From positions 1 to 48,132 of the forward strand of contig JAMPXH010000018.1 in NCBI GenBank assembly GCA_023701285.1: DNA of 48,132 nucleotides, given 5' to 3'. The notes below the pieces were generated by a model that was given only the letters and a program-made list of their open reading frames with translations, made no database searches and had not been told where the DNA came from. This DNA is from Candidatus Didemnitutus sp. (lineage in GTDB: Bacteria; Verrucomicrobiota; Verrucomicrobiia; Opitutales; Opitutaceae). The translations under genes were made by a program, and so were the position numbers. This document shows, in pieces, positions 28,301 to 35,333 of this stretch (position 1 is the stretch's first letter; every line of letters starts with the position of its first letter).

Positions 28301-29308
28301 GTCACGCCGACGTTCGTGTCGCTCGACAACGAGCCCGACCTCTGGTCGCTCACGCATCCGCAGATCCAGCCGCAGCATCCGACCGCGACGGCGTTCATCG
28401 AGAAATCGCTCGCGCTCGCGCGTGCGGTGAAGGCCGTCGACTCCTCCGCCAAGATCTTCGGACCGGTCAACTACGGCATCAGCGGCTTCATCAACTGGCA
28501 GGGCAGCCCCGGCTACACGGAAGACTATTGGTTCATGGACCAATATCTCCAAGCCATGAAGGCGGCCTCCGACAGCACGGGTCAGCGCCTGCTCGATGTG
28601 TTCGATTTCCACTGGTATTCGGAAGCCTACGCGGGCAACGACCGCATCATCTTCCTCAGCTCGCCGAATCTGAACGCGCAACAGATCCAGGAAATCGTGC
28701 AGAGCCCGCGCTCGCTGTGGGACCCGACCTATGCGGAAAATTCCTGGATCGTGAGCTACTTTGGCGGGCCGGTGCGCATCCTCCCGCGCCTCGAGGCGAA
28801 GATCGCCGCCGGTTTCCCTGGCACGAAGCTCGCCATCACCGAATACGACAACGGCGGCCACCACCACATCGCCGGTGCCATCGCCCAGGCCGACAACCTC
28901 GGCATCTTCGGTGCGCACGGCGTCTTCGCGGCCAACTACTGGCCGATGGCGCAGAGCTATCCGTTCGTGCAGGGCGCGTTCAAGATGTATCGCGACTACG
29001 ACGGCCACCTCGGCAGCTTCGGCGACATCTCGCTCGCCGCGACGTCGAGTAACGTCGCGAAGGTCGCCGCCTACGTCAGCCGCGATTCGCAGAATCCGAA
29101 CCGTCTCGTCCTCGTCGTGATCAACCGCTCGTTCACGGCGGAGGACGTCTCGTTCAACGGTCTTGCCGCGAGCGGCAACGCGAAGGTCTACCGCATGGAG
29201 ACGAACAAATCGTCGCCCGTGTTTGTGGGTCAGGTGCCGGTAAACCTCAGCAACTGGGTCATCTCGCTCCCGGCGCTCAGCGTCTCGACGATCGAGATCA
29301 CGCCGTAA
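25337..29308 (+). CDS. Secreted GH44 endoglucanase/xyloglucanase with five Ig-like repeats
   Basis: This 1323-residue exported protein has a long n-region and a hydrophobic signal segment (LCPLLAVLAANAFMLPALSA). Residues 52-445 are five Ig-like repeats. A beta-sandwich of carbohydrate-binding type spans about 446-630. Two fibronectin-III-like domains span about 640-840. The C-terminal 480 residues are a GH44 catalytic domain with NRQGGNRWTAYNWENNAS, acid/base Glu999 in SLDNEPDLW and nucleophile Glu1169 in AITEYDNGG. The 170-residue spacing agrees with GH44. GH44 enzymes cleave beta-1,4-glucan or xyloglucan backbones. ATG 25337 or GTG 25331 could initiate. A strong terminator follows, so the transcript ends here. 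Confidence 0.9.
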   Translation: MQLILHHWRSLLGAILARASGLRFFRNLCPLLAVLAANAFMLPALSADMRPPLPTIGEFKADSVTQATIRLGESSTLTWAIGDATKITIDQGIGDVTALPSVQVTPTKTTTYTLTASNVRGARTARVRVTVVVPPPSIASFTATPSSVALGSSTTLAWDVAGAASVKINNGVGEVSGSSVSVTPTATTTYTLVAQNVAGSARASTRVTVVVPPPVIASFIASPASIALGKSTTLSWDVSGATSVAINNDVGTVTGTSVSVTPTKTTTYTLTARNAAGAVKATARVTVTVPPPSIASFVATPASITAGESTTLSWNVTGATSLSINNGVGTVIGSSVRVSPRATTTYTLTAKSAGGTVTATTRVTVTVAPPVISSFSASPASITAGQASTLSWNVTGATSLAIDHGVGTVTGASVSVSPTDPTTYTLTARNTAGTVTASTSVAVTPSTGGMKYQVAYDSALLGSWIRSCWESETAPIYSNFAAAAPGRPGNAIEVRFGPENGSNAFGLADRKPGWDTQDKYLNEFRTIEFDLYVDADSTGMENLEIMFEDAFLSDDAKLVDFIPGWAQLPPAERVNRWFHVTIDIASLHPKIIRFHQFLFFNNGGPDSQPHFRMANVRVGYVDDLVAPVVTFQSATPSVSYDAMTLAFTTDEFARFRIEYGRTGYTETFEGPGDWDGWVTAHSATLPGLLPGVTYQYRIVAFDHRTEPGTAPNFGYHTGTFTMPAAPTTPPILSGLAATAITGNSATLVWQTNRPTKARLAYRKVGGAELVRTFDDYALSRSSLADLLEPNTTYQGAVTVTDAFSLSASQEIAFTTNAAGVPTVTIAVNPAQTRPISPWIYGMNFYQETADQVRNLTLNRQGGNRWTAYNWENNASNSGADWGPYSNDNYLGGDTVVPAEAVRSRIAEDRARHSASLISVQLQGYVAADKNGLVDIHAPNYLAERFKPVVYRKGAPFTATPSTTDNAVYMDEFVWALRGFFPGNIYADPVTPTFVSLDNEPDLWSLTHPQIQPQHPTATAFIEKSLALARAVKAVDSSAKIFGPVNYGISGFINWQGSPGYTEDYWFMDQYLQAMKAASDSTGQRLLDVFDFHWYSEAYAGNDRIIFLSSPNLNAQQIQEIVQSPRSLWDPTYAENSWIVSYFGGPVRILPRLEAKIAAGFPGTKLAITEYDNGGHHHIAGAIAQADNLGIFGAHGVFAANYWPMAQSYPFVQGAFKMYRDYDGHLGSFGDISLAATSSNVAKVAAYVSRDSQNPNRLVLVVINRSFTAEDVSFNGLAASGNAKVYRMETNKSSPVFVGQVPVNLSNWVISLPALSVSTIEITP
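25490..26671 (+). repeat. Five tandem Ig-like domain repeats (234-base period)
   Basis: The first unit (25490-25735) is 82 codons. Units 2-5 start at 25736, 25970, 26204 and 26438 and are exactly 78 codons each. Each unit runs from PPPxIASFxAxPxSI through TTLSWxVxGATSxxINNGVG to TTTYTLTAxNxAG. Units 3-5 are the most alike, which suggests recent duplication. They lie inside the GH44 gene and probably act as a spacer. Confidence 0.95.
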
Positions 29309-29350
29309 GGCGATGCTCCTTCGCAGGAGGCCCATCCTGCGTCTTCCCCG

Positions 29351-29384
29351 CCGGCCGGACCCGCAAAGGTCCGGCCGGTTTTTT
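29351..29384 (+). terminator. Rho-independent terminator after the GH44 gene
   Basis: The perfect 11-base arms ccggccggacc (29351-29361) and ggtccggccgg (29368-29378) enclose cgcaaa. Six T follow at 29379-29384. Confidence 0.93.
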
Positions 29385-29526
29385 GCGCGAAGGTCGCCCG
29401 CTCTCGACGCGCGGCTCGCTCCGTCGTCAACGATTGAACCCCGCAGGTGCTGCGTGGATGCGTCACGCGTGTCAGCCATGAGTTCGCCGTCCCACGGAAT
29501 CCTTCCGTTGTCTTGTGCCCATCCCC

Positions 29527-30846
29527 ATGAAGTTACCTCACCGCTGGCTTTGCCTATCTCGCATTCTTTCCGTGGCGGTATTGGTCTGCCTGCCTGCGCC
29601 GTTGCCGGCCCAGACGAAATCGGGCAGCACCTTCGGCATCACGACGCTCACGCCGCCTTGGATCGAGGTGAAGCCGGGCCCGGCGTATTGGGCGCGCATG
29701 CGGCTGTGGCAGGGCATCCCCAGCATCGAGCGCGCCCCGAACGGCCGGCTTTGGGCAACGTGGTATACGGGCGGCGTCGGCGAAGGGAAGGGGCACAACC
29801 ACGCATTGCTCGTCACCAGCGGAGACGACGGCCGGACGTGGTCGCAACCGGTCGCGATCTACGATCCCAGCCGGCAACTGCTGGGCGGGCAGGGCGGCGA
29901 TCCGCATGTCTGGCTCGATCCGAACGGCAAACTCTGGTGGTTCGTTCACCGTGTGATGCCGTCGCCCGGCGTGCACCCGCGCACCTGCTGGGGTTTCTAC
30001 ACGGACGAACCAGACCGGCCCAACCCTCGCTGGCATGGCCCGGTGTTTGCGGGCTACGGCTATTCGCTGAACAAGGAAGTGGTTCTCTCCGATGGCACGT
30101 GGCTGCACATGATCGATCCGTTTTCGCGCAGCGACGATCCCGCCTCGCCGCTGACCCGCTCCGGCGCGCATGTCTATCGCTTCGCGGGCTACGACCAACC
30201 CTTCGAGCCGGTCGGACACGTGAAGATCAAGGACACGCCCTTCACCGAGCACATGGCGGTTGAGCGCCGCGATGGCAGCCTCTGGATGCTCGCGCGCACG
30301 CGCTTCGGCATCGCGCAGGCCGTTTCCACCGACCGTGGACGAACTTGGACGGAGGGCGATCCGTTCACGCGCGACTTCAGCGTCAACACGCGCTTCTCCC
30401 TCACGCGCCTCGTGTCAGGGAACCTGCTGTTCGTCGGCAACGATCATCCGAAACACCGGCGCAACCTCACGGCGATGCTCTCCGAGGACGACGGCCGCAC
30501 GTGGCCCCACAAACTCGTCCTCGACGAGCGGGAGCGTGTCAGCTACCCGGACGCGACGCAGGCCCGGGACGGTTCGATCTACGCGATCTATGACCACGGC
30601 CGCTACCAGCCGGGTGAGCAGGCGATCCTGTTCGCGAAATTCACCGAGGCCGACGTGAAGGCCGGCCGGCTCGTCGCGGAAGGCAGCCGCCTGCGGCAAA
30701 CGATCAACCGCCTCGCCGACGAGGGCGGAGGCGTGCACCATGTGGGCGAAAGCGCCGACCTGACGAAGCGCTACCAGCAGATGAACGCCGACGCGCCCGC
30801 GTTGGAAGAGGGCGAACGCGCCGAATTGCCCCGCTCACGCCCGTAG
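29527..30846 (+). CDS. Secreted BNR-repeat (sialidase-superfamily) protein
   Basis: This 439-residue exported protein has a signal peptide (LSRILSVAVLVCLPAPLPAQ). It is a six-bladed propeller of the sialidase superfamily with Asp-box repeats SGDDGRTWSQP, STDRGRTW and SEDDGRTWPHK. Where true sialidases have F/Y-R-I-P this protein has WQGIP, with Gly63 in place of the first arginine of the triad. It is therefore better called a BNR-repeat protein or non-sialidase glycosidase than a proven sialidase. ATG 29527 is chosen for the signal peptide. It lies after the GH44 terminator and so has its own promoter, not identified. Confidence 0.75.
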   Translation: MKLPHRWLCLSRILSVAVLVCLPAPLPAQTKSGSTFGITTLTPPWIEVKPGPAYWARMRLWQGIPSIERAPNGRLWATWYTGGVGEGKGHNHALLVTSGDDGRTWSQPVAIYDPSRQLLGGQGGDPHVWLDPNGKLWWFVHRVMPSPGVHPRTCWGFYTDEPDRPNPRWHGPVFAGYGYSLNKEVVLSDGTWLHMIDPFSRSDDPASPLTRSGAHVYRFAGYDQPFEPVGHVKIKDTPFTEHMAVERRDGSLWMLARTRFGIAQAVSTDRGRTWTEGDPFTRDFSVNTRFSLTRLVSGNLLFVGNDHPKHRRNLTAMLSEDDGRTWPHKLVLDERERVSYPDATQARDGSIYAIYDHGRYQPGEQAILFAKFTEADVKAGRLVAEGSRLRQTINRLADEGGGVHHVGESADLTKRYQQMNADAPALEEGERAELPRSRP

Positions 30847-31049
30847 CCACCATCGAGCCCTCCGGCTTTATTTCGCGGTGGCGTGCAGATGGCCCTTGCT
30901 AATCCCGCCGGACCCGTGAGCGTGCAGTCTCTCGTAAGAACGTTAGATGCAGTGGCAGGTGGATCTCCGGTGAGCTTTCAGTTCGTTGATGATTCGAAAC
31001 CCGATCCTCGGGAACACGCTGACAGAAGACGCAGTATACGATCATCATC

Positions 31050-31355
31050 ATGAACTCCAAACTCTACGTTGGAAATATGTCCTTCAACACCACCGAAGAC
31101 GGTCTCCGCACCGCGTTCGGCGCCTTCGGTCAGATCACCGACGTCTACGTCGCGAACGATCGCATGACGGGCCGCCCGCGCGGCTTCGCCTTCGTGACCT
31201 TCAGCACCGCGCAGGAAAGTCAGCTCGCCATGGAAAAGATGAACGGCGCCGACCTCGATGGCCGCGCTCTCACCGTCAACGAGGCGAAGCCCAAGGAACA
31301 GATGGCCGGCGCGCGTCCCTCTGGTGGCGCGGGCGGTTTCCGTTCCCGCTACTGA
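31050..31355 (+). CDS. Small RRM RNA-binding protein
   Basis: This 101-residue protein is a single RNA-recognition motif. RNP2 is KLYVGNMSF, RNP1 is RGFAFVTF, and the C-terminal tail is Gly/Arg-rich (GGAGGFRSRY). Similar bacterial RRM proteins occur in cyanobacteria, Planctomycetes and Verrucomicrobia, and some are cold-induced. The 203-base upstream gap may be a long leader. A weak stem with TTATTT at 30856-30873 could end the preceding gene. No Shine-Dalgarno is seen before the ATG (gatcatcatcATG). Confidence 0.93.
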   Translation: MNSKLYVGNMSFNTTEDGLRTAFGAFGQITDVYVANDRMTGRPRGFAFVTFSTAQESQLAMEKMNGADLDGRALTVNEAKPKEQMAGARPSGGAGGFRSRY

Positions 31356-31380
31356 GCGTCCTGTCCCACGCAACATCCGA

Positions 31381-31408
31381 GGCGAAGCGCACACGCTTCG
31401 CCTTTTTT
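31381..31408 (+). terminator. Rho-independent terminator after the RRM gene
   Basis: The perfect arms ggcgaagcg (31381-31389) and cgcttcgcc (31394-31402) enclose caca. A run of six T follows at 31403-31408. Confidence 0.93.
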
Positions 31409-31543
31409 ATGGTGCATCCGAGCGATGGACGTCGGTCCGTCAGAGCATCTTCTGGGAAGCACGGGTCGGAGCGGCGACGCTATTATGGCTCCGCGGGACG
31501 ATAGGCATCGCTACCCGCGCGAAGCTTCGATATAGGTGGTGCG

Positions 31544-32293
31544 ATGCGTTTCCTTCCTCCCCGTCTCGGTCTTTTCGCTCTCGCGCTTTCCGTCTCCGCC
31601 GCCCCGCTGGGCGCCGGAGTCATGGAAGACCGCGCCATGGAGGATGCGATCAAGAACTCCTACGTCCTCCGCGAGGTGGTCGTCGATCCCATCATGGTGC
31701 AGCTCTACATCCGCGGCGGCACCGTCGAGGTTCGCGGCCAGGCGGCCGACGAGCAGGAGCGCGCGCTGATCGTGGACATGATCACGGCCGTCGTGGCGCC
31801 CTTGCCGGTGGACAACCGGCTCTTCGTCGATTCCGCACACCGGCGCTCGTCCGATCGCTGGCTGGCCGCGCGCATCCGCGCCGGGCTCCAGATCGTGGGT
31901 GCCTTGGATAGCGGCAGCGTGCAGGTGGAGGTGTTGCCCGAGGGCGTGGTGCTCACCGGTTCGGTGCGCACGGAGTCACAGCGCCAGCTGGCCGAAGTGC
32001 ACGCGCGCGCCCTCTCCGCTCCCCGCGCCCTGCGCAACCAACTGCAGGTCTCGCCCAATTTGCCGGAGAAACGCCGTCCGATCGACGATCCTTCCGTCCT
32101 GGCTATGCTCCGTCAGGTGATCAGTGCCGTGCCGACGGTCAAGATCGCCGCCCACGAACTGACCTGCCGCGAAGGCGAAGTCACGATCGATGGCATGGTG
32201 GCGAACGAGGCCGACCGTGAATTGGTCACCCGGCTTGCCACCTCCGTGCGCGGGGTGAAGGCCGTCTCGAACCGGCTGCGCGTGAACGGCTGA
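31544..32293 (+). CDS. Exported protein with three BON domains
   Basis: This 249-residue protein has an N-terminal signal peptide (FALALSVSAAPLGA). Three BON-type alpha/beta domains follow, each ending in a 'gly-val-xx-val-xN-R/Q-L-x-V' strand: TVEVRGQAADEQE with DNRLFV, GVVLTGSVRTESQ with RNQLQV, and EVTIDGMVANEADRE with VSNRLRV. BON domains bind phospholipid or help maintain the envelope. A Shine-Dalgarno-like aggtgg lies at 31534-31539. It is convergent with the nuo operon. Confidence 0.8.
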   Translation: MRFLPPRLGLFALALSVSAAPLGAGVMEDRAMEDAIKNSYVLREVVVDPIMVQLYIRGGTVEVRGQAADEQERALIVDMITAVVAPLPVDNRLFVDSAHRRSSDRWLAARIRAGLQIVGALDSGSVQVEVLPEGVVLTGSVRTESQRQLAEVHARALSAPRALRNQLQVSPNLPEKRRPIDDPSVLAMLRQVISAVPTVKIAAHELTCREGEVTIDGMVANEADRELVTRLATSVRGVKAVSNRLRVNG

Positions 32294-32303
32294 GGCACAC
32301 GTC

Positions 32304-32331
32304 CGCGGTCGAAGCACGGGCCTCGACCGCG
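32304..32331. terminator. Hairpin between convergent BON gene and nuoN
   Basis: The perfect 9-base arms cgcggtcga (32304-32312) and tcgaccgcg (32323-32331) enclose a 10-base loop. A T-run is lacking on the plus strand and on the minus strand, so intrinsic termination is uncertain. It may mark the common end of the two transcripts. Confidence 0.4.
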
Positions 32332-32352
32332 AAAATCGCTCCCGGCGAGCGG

Positions 32353-33825
32353 TCAGCTGAACAAGTGCAGCACCGGTGACGGGAAGACTCCCAGCACCAC
32401 CAGCAACGCAGCGGCGACCAGCAGCGCCATGCCCGCCAACACCGGCACGGCAATGGGCGCATCCGCCTTGTCCTGCGGTGAGGCGACCAGCGCCTGCTTC
32501 AGGATGAGCAGATAATAGTAGAGCGCCACGGCGCTGAGGGCGATGGCCGTGATGGTCAGCCACCCCGCCGGTCCGTTGAGTCCGCCGAGTTTCAATACCG
32601 AGGCAAAGACTGCGAACTTGCCGAAGAAACCGGCCAGCGGAGGGACGCCCGCCAGCGAAAGCACGAAGACCGCCAGCACGCCCGCGAGCAGCGGGGAGCG
32701 CTTGTAGAGGCCGGCGAGGTCGGACAGGTCCTGACAGCGACCCGCCCGCTCGACCACAGCGACGACGCCGAATGCGCCGACCGTCGCGAGGCCGTAGGTG
32801 GCCGCATAATAGAAGAGTGCGCCCGGGCCGGCCCGGCCGGCGGCGATCACACCGAGGAGCAGCGCCCCCGCGTGCGCGATGGCCGAGTAGGCGAGCAGGC
32901 GGCGGACGTTGCTCTGCGCCAGTGCGGCGAAATTGCCGAGGAAGAGCGACGCGAACGCCAGCACGGCGACGACCGGCAGCCAGCCGACGATGATCGGGAG
33001 ATCCACCACGCGCCCGGCCGTGTAGCCGAGCCCCGGCCAGAGCAACCGCGTGAAGAGCACGAAGCCCGCGAGCTTCGACGCCGACGCGATCAGGGCGGCC
33101 GACGAGGCCGGCGCGCCCTGGTAGACGTCCGGCGCCCACAGGTGGAACGGCGCGGCGGCGGCCTTGAAGCCGAAGGCGACGAGCACCATCGTCAAGCCGA
33201 CCATCAGCAGCGGCGACATGCCCTGCAGCGCCAGCGCCTGGCCGATCTGCGTGAAATGCAGCGAGCCCGTCAGGCCGTAGAGCAGGCTGAAGCCGAAGAG
33301 CAGGAACGCGGCGGACATCGCCCCGAAGAGAAAATATTTCAGCGCCGCCTCGGCGGATTCCGGGCGCGACTTGTCGAAGCCGGCCAGCGCGTAGAGCGAG
33401 AGGCTGGCGAGCTCGATGGCGAGGAAGGCCACGAGCAGCTGTTGCGCGCCCGCCATCAGTGTGAAGCCCGAGGTCGCGAGCAGGAGCAGCGCGACGTATT
33501 CGACCGGGTGGCGCAGGCGCGCGACGCCGGGCAGGAGCGCCATCGTCAGGCCGCCCAGCAGCAGCACGCCCAGGCGCGTGGCGAGCGACAGGTTGTCGAG
33601 GATGAACACGTCCCCGAACACCGGGCCGCCCGTGCCGGCGAAGATCGTGCCGTAGGCCGCGGCGACCAGCGCCGCGAGACCGATCCCGGTCGACGTGCGC
33701 AACCGCTGCGCCGCCGTCCGGCCCTTGCCGGTGGCGAGATCGTAACCGAGGACGACGAGGGCGCCGAGAACGAGGGCCGTCTCGGGCAACAGGGCGCGGA
33801 ATAGTTCTGCGTAGCTCAAGGTCAT
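32353..33825 (-). CDS. nuoN: NADH-quinone oxidoreductase subunit N
   Basis: This 490-residue antiporter-like membrane subunit of complex I has about 14 transmembrane helices. The pump residues typical of the family are visible: the TM5 Glu in AFLAIELASLSLYAL, and the TM7 Lys in AFGFKAAAAPFHLWAPDVYQ. The TM8 Lys lies in ASASKLAGFVLF. It is the last gene of the operon and overlaps the preceding nuoM by four bases. Confidence 0.95.
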   Translation of the reverse strand: MTLSYAELFRALLPETALVLGALVVLGYDLATGKGRTAAQRLRTSTGIGLAALVAAAYGTIFAGTGGPVFGDVFILDNLSLATRLGVLLLGGLTMALLPGVARLRHPVEYVALLLLATSGFTLMAGAQQLLVAFLAIELASLSLYALAGFDKSRPESAEAALKYFLFGAMSAAFLLFGFSLLYGLTGSLHFTQIGQALALQGMSPLLMVGLTMVLVAFGFKAAAAPFHLWAPDVYQGAPASSAALIASASKLAGFVLFTRLLWPGLGYTAGRVVDLPIIVGWLPVVAVLAFASLFLGNFAALAQSNVRRLLAYSAIAHAGALLLGVIAAGRAGPGALFYYAATYGLATVGAFGVVAVVERAGRCQDLSDLAGLYKRSPLLAGVLAVFVLSLAGVPPLAGFFGKFAVFASVLKLGGLNGPAGWLTITAIALSAVALYYYLLILKQALVASPQDKADAPIAVPVLAGMALLVAAALLVVLGVFPSPVLHLFS

Positions 33826-35333
33826 GACGCACCTCCCGTCAGCGCCGCGTGCATGAGCGGCGATTCCAGTGCGGGCCGGATCCAGTCGAGCAGCACATCC
33901 GGCTGCAGGCCGACATAGACCATCGCCGCGATCAGCAGGATCGCGCCGGCCTTCTCGGGCCAGGTGATCGGCGTGATGTCGTGCGCGTGGTGCGCCGCCT
34001 CGGCGACCGCGCCGGGCTTATCGGTCTTGCCGAAGAAGGACACTTGGATCGCGCGCAGCGTGAACGCCGCGGCGACGAGCACGCCCGTGACGGCGACCAG
34101 CGCCCACAGCGGCGAGGTCTTCCACGTGCCGATGAGGATGGTCAACTCGGCCGGGAAACCGCTGAAGCCCGGCATGCCCATCGAGGCGAGTCCGGCGATG
34201 ACGAACACCACGGCGGCGAACGGCATCAGCTTGTGCAGCGGCATCGCGCGCAGGTCGTCGAGCTTCCGCGTGTGCGTGCGCTCGTAGACCATGCGGCCGA
34301 CCACGGCGAACAGCAGCCCGGCGATGACGCCGTGCGAGAACATCTGCAGCACCGCGCCCGCGACCGCCGTCGGATTGGCGGCGGCGAGGCCGAGCAGGAC
34401 GAAGCCCATGTGGCTTACGCTCGAGTAGCCGACGACGAACTTGAAATCATCCTGCACCAGCGCGACCAGGCCCGCGTAGACGATGCCGATGATGGCCAGC
34501 CACGCGATGACCGGGGCGAAATACGCCAGGCCGGCCGGGAACGTGGCCATCGCCACGCGCAGGCAGCCGTAGGCGCCCAGCTTCATCACGACGCCCGCCA
34601 GCAGCATCGACGCGGCGGTCGGCGCGGCCACATGGCCCGTCGGCGCCCAGGTGTGGAAGGGGAACATGCCCGCGAGCACCGCGAAGCCCGTGAAGACCAG
34701 CGCGAACATGCCCAGCTGCTCGAACCGCGTGAACTGCGGCACGGCCGCCGCGATCTCGCCGAGCGCGAACGTGGTGCCGCCCGCCGCCGCCCAGGCCCAG
34801 ATCAGGCCGGCCATGACGAGCGCGCTGCCCGCGAACGAGTAGAGCACGAGCTTCATCGCGCCGTATTCGCGGTTGGTGGAGCCCCAGTTCGCGATGAGGA
34901 AATACTTCGGCACGATCGCGATCTCGTAGAACACGAAGAACAGGAACGCATCCGCGCTGAGGAACACGCCGAACACGCCGCCGATCAGCGCGAGGTAGAA
35001 GGCGAAGAACTCGCCGGTGCGATGCTCGATGTTCCAGGAGAAAAGCACGCCGACGACCGACGCGAGGCCGGTGAGGACCATCAGCGTCATGCTGATGCCG
35101 TCGGCCGCGAGGTGGTAGCGCACGCCGAGCTGCGGGATCCACTCGACGTTGACCAGCGTCTGCAGGGCGGCGGCCGGCTCGAAACCGAGCGCGGCCCACA
35201 GCGCGAGGGCGAGGGTGGTCAGCGCCGTGCCGAGCGCCACGACGCGCGCGGCCTGCGCCGAGCGGAGGCCGGCCAGCAACGCCAGCGCGGCGCCGGCGAA
35301 GGACACGTAGATGGTGCAGGGAAGGGCGTTCAT
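33822..35333 (-). CDS. nuoM: NADH-quinone oxidoreductase subunit M, second copy (TM7 Lys missing)
   Basis: This 503-residue antiporter-like subunit is the second of two tandem NuoM proteins. The TM5 Glu is present (FFVFYEIAIVPKYFLIANWG), as are the TM8 Lys (LLAGVVMKLGAYG) and the TM12 Glu (GFPAELTILIG). At the TM7 position where NuoM normally has an essential Lys (AVKxP), this protein reads FAVLAGMFPFHTW with Leu220. The first NuoM copy keeps Lys231 there. It overlaps both neighbours by four bases, so it is translated with them. Confidence 0.92.
   Translation of the reverse strand: MNALPCTIYVSFAGAALALLAGLRSAQAARVVALGTALTTLALALWAALGFEPAAALQTLVNVEWIPQLGVRYHLAADGISMTLMVLTGLASVVGVLFSWNIEHRTGEFFAFYLALIGGVFGVFLSADAFLFFVFYEIAIVPKYFLIANWGSTNREYGAMKLVLYSFAGSALVMAGLIWAWAAAGGTTFALGEIAAAVPQFTRFEQLGMFALVFTGFAVLAGMFPFHTWAPTGHVAAPTAASMLLAGVVMKLGAYGCLRVAMATFPAGLAYFAPVIAWLAIIGIVYAGLVALVQDDFKFVVGYSSVSHMGFVLLGLAAANPTAVAGAVLQMFSHGVIAGLLFAVVGRMVYERTHTRKLDDLRAMPLHKLMPFAAVVFVIAGLASMGMPGFSGFPAELTILIGTWKTSPLWALVAVTGVLVAAAFTLRAIQVSFFGKTDKPGAVAEAAHHAHDITPITWPEKAGAILLIAAMVYVGLQPDVLLDWIRPALESPLMHAALTGGAS

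Noticed and set aside
26351-29479. 1042-codon minus-strand ORF opposite the GH44 gene
   Set aside because: Arg/Asp/Val-rich shadow of the GH44 coding strand. The plus frame has clear GH44 motifs.
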